The notes under the pieces are model-generated. The model was not told where the DNA came from. It did no database searches and was given only the letters and a program-made list of their open reading frames with translations. Positions 14,766 to 17,856 of a stretch of DNA of 17,856 bases are shown piece by piece. The position numbers and the translations under genes are program-made. This DNA comes from an uncultured Lachnoanaerobaculum sp. GTDB lineage: Bacteria; Bacillota; Clostridia; Lachnospirales; Lachnospiraceae. Position 1 is the stretch's first letter, and the number at the start of each line of letters is the position of its first letter. The stretch lies in assembly GCF_938015485.1 (NCBI RefSeq), contig NZ_CALLVU010000086.1:1-17856 (forward strand), written 5' to 3'.

Positions 14766-15791
14766 ATGGATTACAAGAGTGCCGGTGTGGATATCGAAGC
14801 AGGTTATAAGGCTGTAGAGTTGATGAAGGAGCATGTGAAGTCGACCATGAGAGCCGAGGTCCTTGGAGGGCTTGGAGGTTTCTCAGGTGCATTTTCACTT
14901 AGTAAGATTAAGGATATGGAGGAACCTGTTCTTCTTTCAGGAACCGACGGAGTAGGTACCAAGCTTAAGCTGGCTTTTCTTATGGACAAGCATGACACTA
15001 TAGGTATTGACTGTGTAGCTATGTGTGTGAACGATGTGGCATGCGCAGGAGGTGAACCTCTATTCTTCCTTGACTATATAGCCTGCGGTAAGAATGAACC
15101 GCAAAAGATAGCCACCATTGTAAAGGGAGTTGCAGACGGCTGTGTACAGTCAGGTGCCGCATTGATAGGCGGAGAGACTGCAGAGATGCCGGGATTTTAT
15201 CCTGTTGAAGAGTATGACCTTGCAGGCTTTTGCGTAGGAGTGGCGGACAAATGCGACCTTATAGACGGCAAGGATTTGAAGGAGGGAGATGCACTTATCG
15301 GTATTGCCTCAAGCGGAGTACATTCAAACGGATTTTCTTTGGTGAGAAAGGTCTTTGATATGACAAGACAATCACTTGATACCTACTACAAAGAACTTGA
15401 TAAGACTTTGGGAGAGGCACTTTTGGCTCCTACAAAAATATATGTGAAGGCATTAAAGAGTGTAAGAGAATCAGGTGTAAAGATAAAGGCCTGCTCACAT
15501 ATCACAGGCGGCGGATTCTATGAGAATATTCCGAGAATGTTGACGGAAGAAAAAAGAGCGGTAGTGAAAAAAGATTCTTATGAAGTACCTGCCATATTCA
15601 AGCTTATGGCAAAAAAGGGAAATATAAGTGAAGAGATGATGTACAACACCTTCAATATGGGAATCGGCATGGTAATAGCGGTAGATAAAGGCGATGTTGA
15701 AAAAACTTTGGATGCAATAAATAAGGCCGGAGAGAAAGCCTTTGAAATAGGATATATTGATAAAGGAACAAAGGGCGTAGAGCTTATATAG
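14766..15791 (+). CDS. purM: Phosphoribosylformylglycinamidine cyclo-ligase
   Basis: This 341-residue AIR synthetase closes the imidazole ring from FGAM using ATP. Recognisable parts are the N-terminal SAGVDIEAGYKAVE, the glycine-rich GTDGVGTKLKLA, DCVAMCVNDVACAGGEPLFF, the IGGETAEMPGFY motif, and HITGGGFYENIPRM in the C-terminal domain. The length is standard. ATG 14766 follows TTGGAGG and starts at the conserved N-terminus; the frame is open slightly further but without a better site. Its TAG stop overlaps the ribosome binding site of purN. Confidence 0.95.
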   Translation: MDYKSAGVDIEAGYKAVELMKEHVKSTMRAEVLGGLGGFSGAFSLSKIKDMEEPVLLSGTDGVGTKLKLAFLMDKHDTIGIDCVAMCVNDVACAGGEPLFFLDYIACGKNEPQKIATIVKGVADGCVQSGAALIGGETAEMPGFYPVEEYDLAGFCVGVADKCDLIDGKDLKEGDALIGIASSGVHSNGFSLVRKVFDMTRQSLDTYYKELDKTLGEALLAPTKIYVKALKSVRESGVKIKACSHITGGGFYENIPRMLTEEKRAVVKKDSYEVPAIFKLMAKKGNISEEMMYNTFNMGIGMVIAVDKGDVEKTLDAINKAGEKAFEIGYIDKGTKGVELI

Positions 15792-15799
15792 GAGAGTCT

Positions 15800-16396
15800 A
15801 TGTTTGATATCGTATGTTTAGTTTCAGGTGGCGGCACCAATCTTGCCGCTATTATAAAGGCAATAGAAGACGGCAGTATAAAAAATACAAGAATAAAGTC
15901 GGTTATATCAAACAATGCGGATGCCTATGCGCTTGAAAGAGCAAAAAATGCAGGGATAGAGAGTAAATGCATATCGCCGAAGAACTTTAAAAACAGAGAT
16001 GATTTTAATAAGGCACTGCTTGATGAACTTAGGAGTCTGAATCCCGACCTTATAATACTGGCAGGATTTTTGGTAAATATCTCAAAAGATATAGTGGACG
16101 CATTTGAAAATAAGATAATCAATATACATCCTTCACTGATACCGAGCTTTTGCGGTAAGGGCTACTACGGACTTAAGGTACATGAGGCTGCATTAAAAAG
16201 GGGTGTTAAGGTAACAGGCGCCACAGTGCATTTTGTAGATACCGGAATAGACACAGGTAAGATAATAATTCAAAAGGCTGTAAATGTATTGCCGGGTGAT
16301 GATGCAAAGAGTTTACAAAGACGAGTGATGGAAGAGGCGGAGTGGATTATTTTACCGAAAGCTGTTGAAATGATTGCAAATGGAGAAGTTTTATGA
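15800..16396 (+). CDS. purN: Phosphoribosylglycinamide formyltransferase
   Basis: This 198-residue GAR transformylase adds a formyl group from 10-formyltetrahydrofolate to GAR. It has the phosphate-binding VSGGGTNLAAII, and the catalytic triad equivalents N108 and H110 (INIHPSLIPSF) and D151 (GIDTGKII). The length is in the normal range. It lies eight bases after purM, uses AGGAGAG, and overlaps purD by four bases (ATGA). Confidence 0.94.
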   Translation: MFDIVCLVSGGGTNLAAIIKAIEDGSIKNTRIKSVISNNADAYALERAKNAGIESKCISPKNFKNRDDFNKALLDELRSLNPDLIILAGFLVNISKDIVDAFENKIINIHPSLIPSFCGKGYYGLKVHEAALKRGVKVTGATVHFVDTGIDTGKIIIQKAVNVLPGDDAKSLQRRVMEEAEWIILPKAVEMIANGEVL

Positions 16397-17667
16397 AGAT
16401 ATTGGTTGTAGGCGGAGGCGGCAGAGAGCATGCCATTGTAAAGAAATTGGCACATAGTAAGAAAAATCCTGAAATCTATGTGGCACCGGGAAATGCAGGT
16501 ACAGAAGAAATTGCAACAAATGTCGCAATATCGGTTATGGACTTTGACAAACTTGCCGACTTTGCAAAGAAAGAAAAGATTGATTTGACTGTAGTAGGTA
16601 TGGACGACCCGCTTGTAGGCGGTATAGTCGACAGGTTTGAAGCTGAGGGACTCAGGGTATTCGGTCCGAGAAAAAATGCAGCCGTATTGGAGGGTTCAAA
16701 GGCGTTTTCAAAGGACCTTATGAAAAAGTACGGTATACCTACAGCGGCATATGAAAACTTTAACGATCCGCAAAAAGCAATTAAATATTTGGAAACGGCA
16801 AATTATCCTATAGTTTTAAAGGCTGACGGACTTGCCCTGGGTAAGGGAGTGCTGATTTGTAAAACTTTTGAAGAAGCAAAATCAGGTATTGAAGAGCTTA
16901 TGATTGATAAGAGTTTCGGTGATGCCGGAAATACCATAGTTATAGAAGAGTTCTTGGAAGGAAGAGAGGTGAGTGTACTCTCATTTGTAGACGGTACTCA
17001 CTATGCCCTTATGACTTCGGCACAGGATCACAAGAGAGCAAAGGACGGTGACGAGGGACTTAATACAGGCGGAATGGGAACATTCAGCCCAAGTCCTTTC
17101 TATACCGAGGAGGTAGACAGATACTGTAAGGAACATATCTATCAAAAGACTGTGGATGCGATGAGAGCCGAGGGCAGAGAGTTTAAAGGAATTATCTTCT
17201 ACGGACTGATGCTTACAAAGAGCGGTGTAAAGGTGCTTGAGTACAATGCCAGATTCGGTGACCCTGAGACCCAGGTAGTGCTTCCGAGGATGGAAAACGA
17301 CATTATAGATGTATTTGAGGCATGTATTGACGGATGTCTTGATAAGATTGATCTTAAGTTTGAGAATAACGCGGCAGTCTGTGTAGTACTTGCAAGTGAC
17401 GGTTATCCGCTTGAGTATGAAAAGGGTAAGAAAATATCGGGACTTGAAAACTTTGAAGGAAGGACTGATATATTTGCATTTCATGCAGGTACAAAAAAAG
17501 TAAACGGTGATGTACTTACAAACGGAGGCAGAGTCTTAGGTATCACGGCAAAGGCTCCAACTTTAAAAGAGGCAAGAGATAAGGCCTATGAGGCAACAAA
17601 GTTGATAGGCTTTGAGAACAAATATATGAGAAGTGATATCGGAATGAGTATAGACTCTAAAGATTGA
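16393..17667 (+). CDS. purD: Phosphoribosylamine-glycine ligase
   Basis: This 424-residue ATP-grasp enzyme (GAR synthetase) couples phosphoribosylamine with glycine. It begins with VGGGGREHAIVKKLA, contains VLKADGLALGKGV and EEFLEGREVSVLSFVDG in the ATP-grasp core, and the metal/ATP-binding YNARFGDPETQVVLPR. The C-terminal domain is complete and the length is standard. The start overlaps the purN stop and follows TGGAGAAG. The TGA stop lies within the -35 box of the guaB promoter. Confidence 0.95.
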   Translation: MKILVVGGGGREHAIVKKLAHSKKNPEIYVAPGNAGTEEIATNVAISVMDFDKLADFAKKEKIDLTVVGMDDPLVGGIVDRFEAEGLRVFGPRKNAAVLEGSKAFSKDLMKKYGIPTAAYENFNDPQKAIKYLETANYPIVLKADGLALGKGVLICKTFEEAKSGIEELMIDKSFGDAGNTIVIEEFLEGREVSVLSFVDGTHYALMTSAQDHKRAKDGDEGLNTGGMGTFSPSPFYTEEVDRYCKEHIYQKTVDAMRAEGREFKGIIFYGLMLTKSGVKVLEYNARFGDPETQVVLPRMENDIIDVFEACIDGCLDKIDLKFENNAAVCVVLASDGYPLEYEKGKKISGLENFEGRTDIFAFHAGTKKVNGDVLTNGGRVLGITAKAPTLKEARDKAYEATKLIGFENKYMRSDIGMSIDSKD

Positions 17668-17692
17668 CAGTATAGTTTGTATTTGTTAGACT
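17664..17692 (+). promoter_or_regulatory. Promoter of guaB overlapping the purD stop
   Basis: A perfect TTGACA (17664-17669) includes the purD stop codon and is followed after 17 nt by TAGACT (17687-17692). Transcription would start near 17699, giving a leader of about 87 nt. This lets guaB be expressed apart from the upstream run, although read-through from purD is also possible because no terminator is seen. Confidence 0.55.
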
Positions 17693-17717
17693 AGTGAGAA
17701 AAATAATTATTGTTTAT

Positions 17718-17771
17718 TAGTACTTTCGGTTTTTAAAATATCACTAAAGACCGGTACTATTGTATCCGAAA
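17718..17771 (+). promoter_or_regulatory. Structured guaB leader with two competing pairings
   Basis: TAGTAC (17718-17723) plus CGGT (17727-17730) can pair with ACCG (17750-17753) plus GTACTA (17754-17759), with a three-base bulge on the left. The same left segment TTTCGG (17724-17729) can instead pair with CCGAAA (17766-17771), which touches the AAGGAG ribosome binding site. No T tract follows, so any control would be at translation. Both pairings are short. Confidence 0.35.
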
Positions 17772-17785
17772 AAGGAGAAAAAGCA

Positions 17786-17856
17786 GTGGCAAGAATCATA
17801 GGGGAAGGCATCACATTTGATGATGTATTATTGCAACCGGCATATTCGGAGGTTAT
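17786..17856 (+). CDS. guaB: IMP dehydrogenase, N-terminal fragment (cut by the window edge)
   Basis: The first 23 codons read MARIIGEGITFDDVLLQPAY and onward (GTG start), the well-known start of IMP dehydrogenase, which oxidises IMP to XMP, the committed step to GMP. The GTG follows AAAGGAG. The gene continues beyond the window, so the CBS domains and the active-site cysteine loop cannot be checked. Confidence 0.85.
   Translation, partial: MARIIGEGITFDDVLLQPAYSEV

Noticed and set aside
16981..17484. A 167-codon minus-strand open frame opposite purD
   Set aside because: purD is complete and unambiguous there; the antisense frame has no ribosome binding site and an implausible composition.
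17668..17785. Classical purine or PRPP riboswitch before guaB
   Set aside because: The conserved loop sequences and three-way junction of the guanine riboswitch are not present, and I could not match the ykkC-type core; only short generic hairpins are seen.

Overview
The window looks like the chromosome of a low-to-middle GC Firmicute, most like the Lachnospiraceae. The reasons are AGA/ATA-rich codon use, GGAGG-type ribosome binding sites, a class 1B dihydroorotate dehydrogenase pair (pyrK/pyrD), and the gene content. No rRNA, tRNA or CRISPR array is visible. The genus is inferred and cannot be fixed from this sequence alone.

Left part (1-5412): the window opens inside the last 85 codons of an IS1182-type transposase, followed by a long inverted repeat. 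A small minus-strand membrane protein gene comes next. Then a complete polyamine import operon runs rightward from a near-consensus promoter: an XRE-cupin regulator, potA (ATPase), potB and potC (permeases) and potD (lipoprotein), closed by a strong hairpin terminator.

Middle (5411-7763): a minus-strand YdcF/DUF218 membrane protein, a 71-residue plus-strand membrane protein with its own promoter and perfect 17-bp terminator, and a minus-strand tandem GNAT acetyltransferase. Between the last two lies a decayed 31-codon fragment of a ZIP-family metal transporter C-terminus with an in-frame stop.

Right part (7785-17856): one tightly packed co-directional run begins at a promoter in front of pyrF. 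It carries pyrF-pyrK-pyrD-pyrE (the last steps of UMP synthesis), then a 49-residue membrane peptide, a VanZ-like protein, a 141-residue membrane protein and a 685-residue M29-type metallopeptidase, then purE-purM-purN-purD (IMP synthesis). Most junctions overlap or are under 20 bp, and I see no terminator inside the run. A new promoter overlapping the purD stop codon drives guaB (GMP branch), whose first codons end the window. Pyrimidine, purine and GMP synthesis are therefore adjacent, with four genes of unclear role between the pyr and pur blocks.

I do not see a clearly new defence or mobile system. The points most worth following are the four genes inside the nucleotide run, the extra N-terminal region of the M29 peptidase, the ZIP remnant, and possible RNA structures in the guaB and pyrF leaders.
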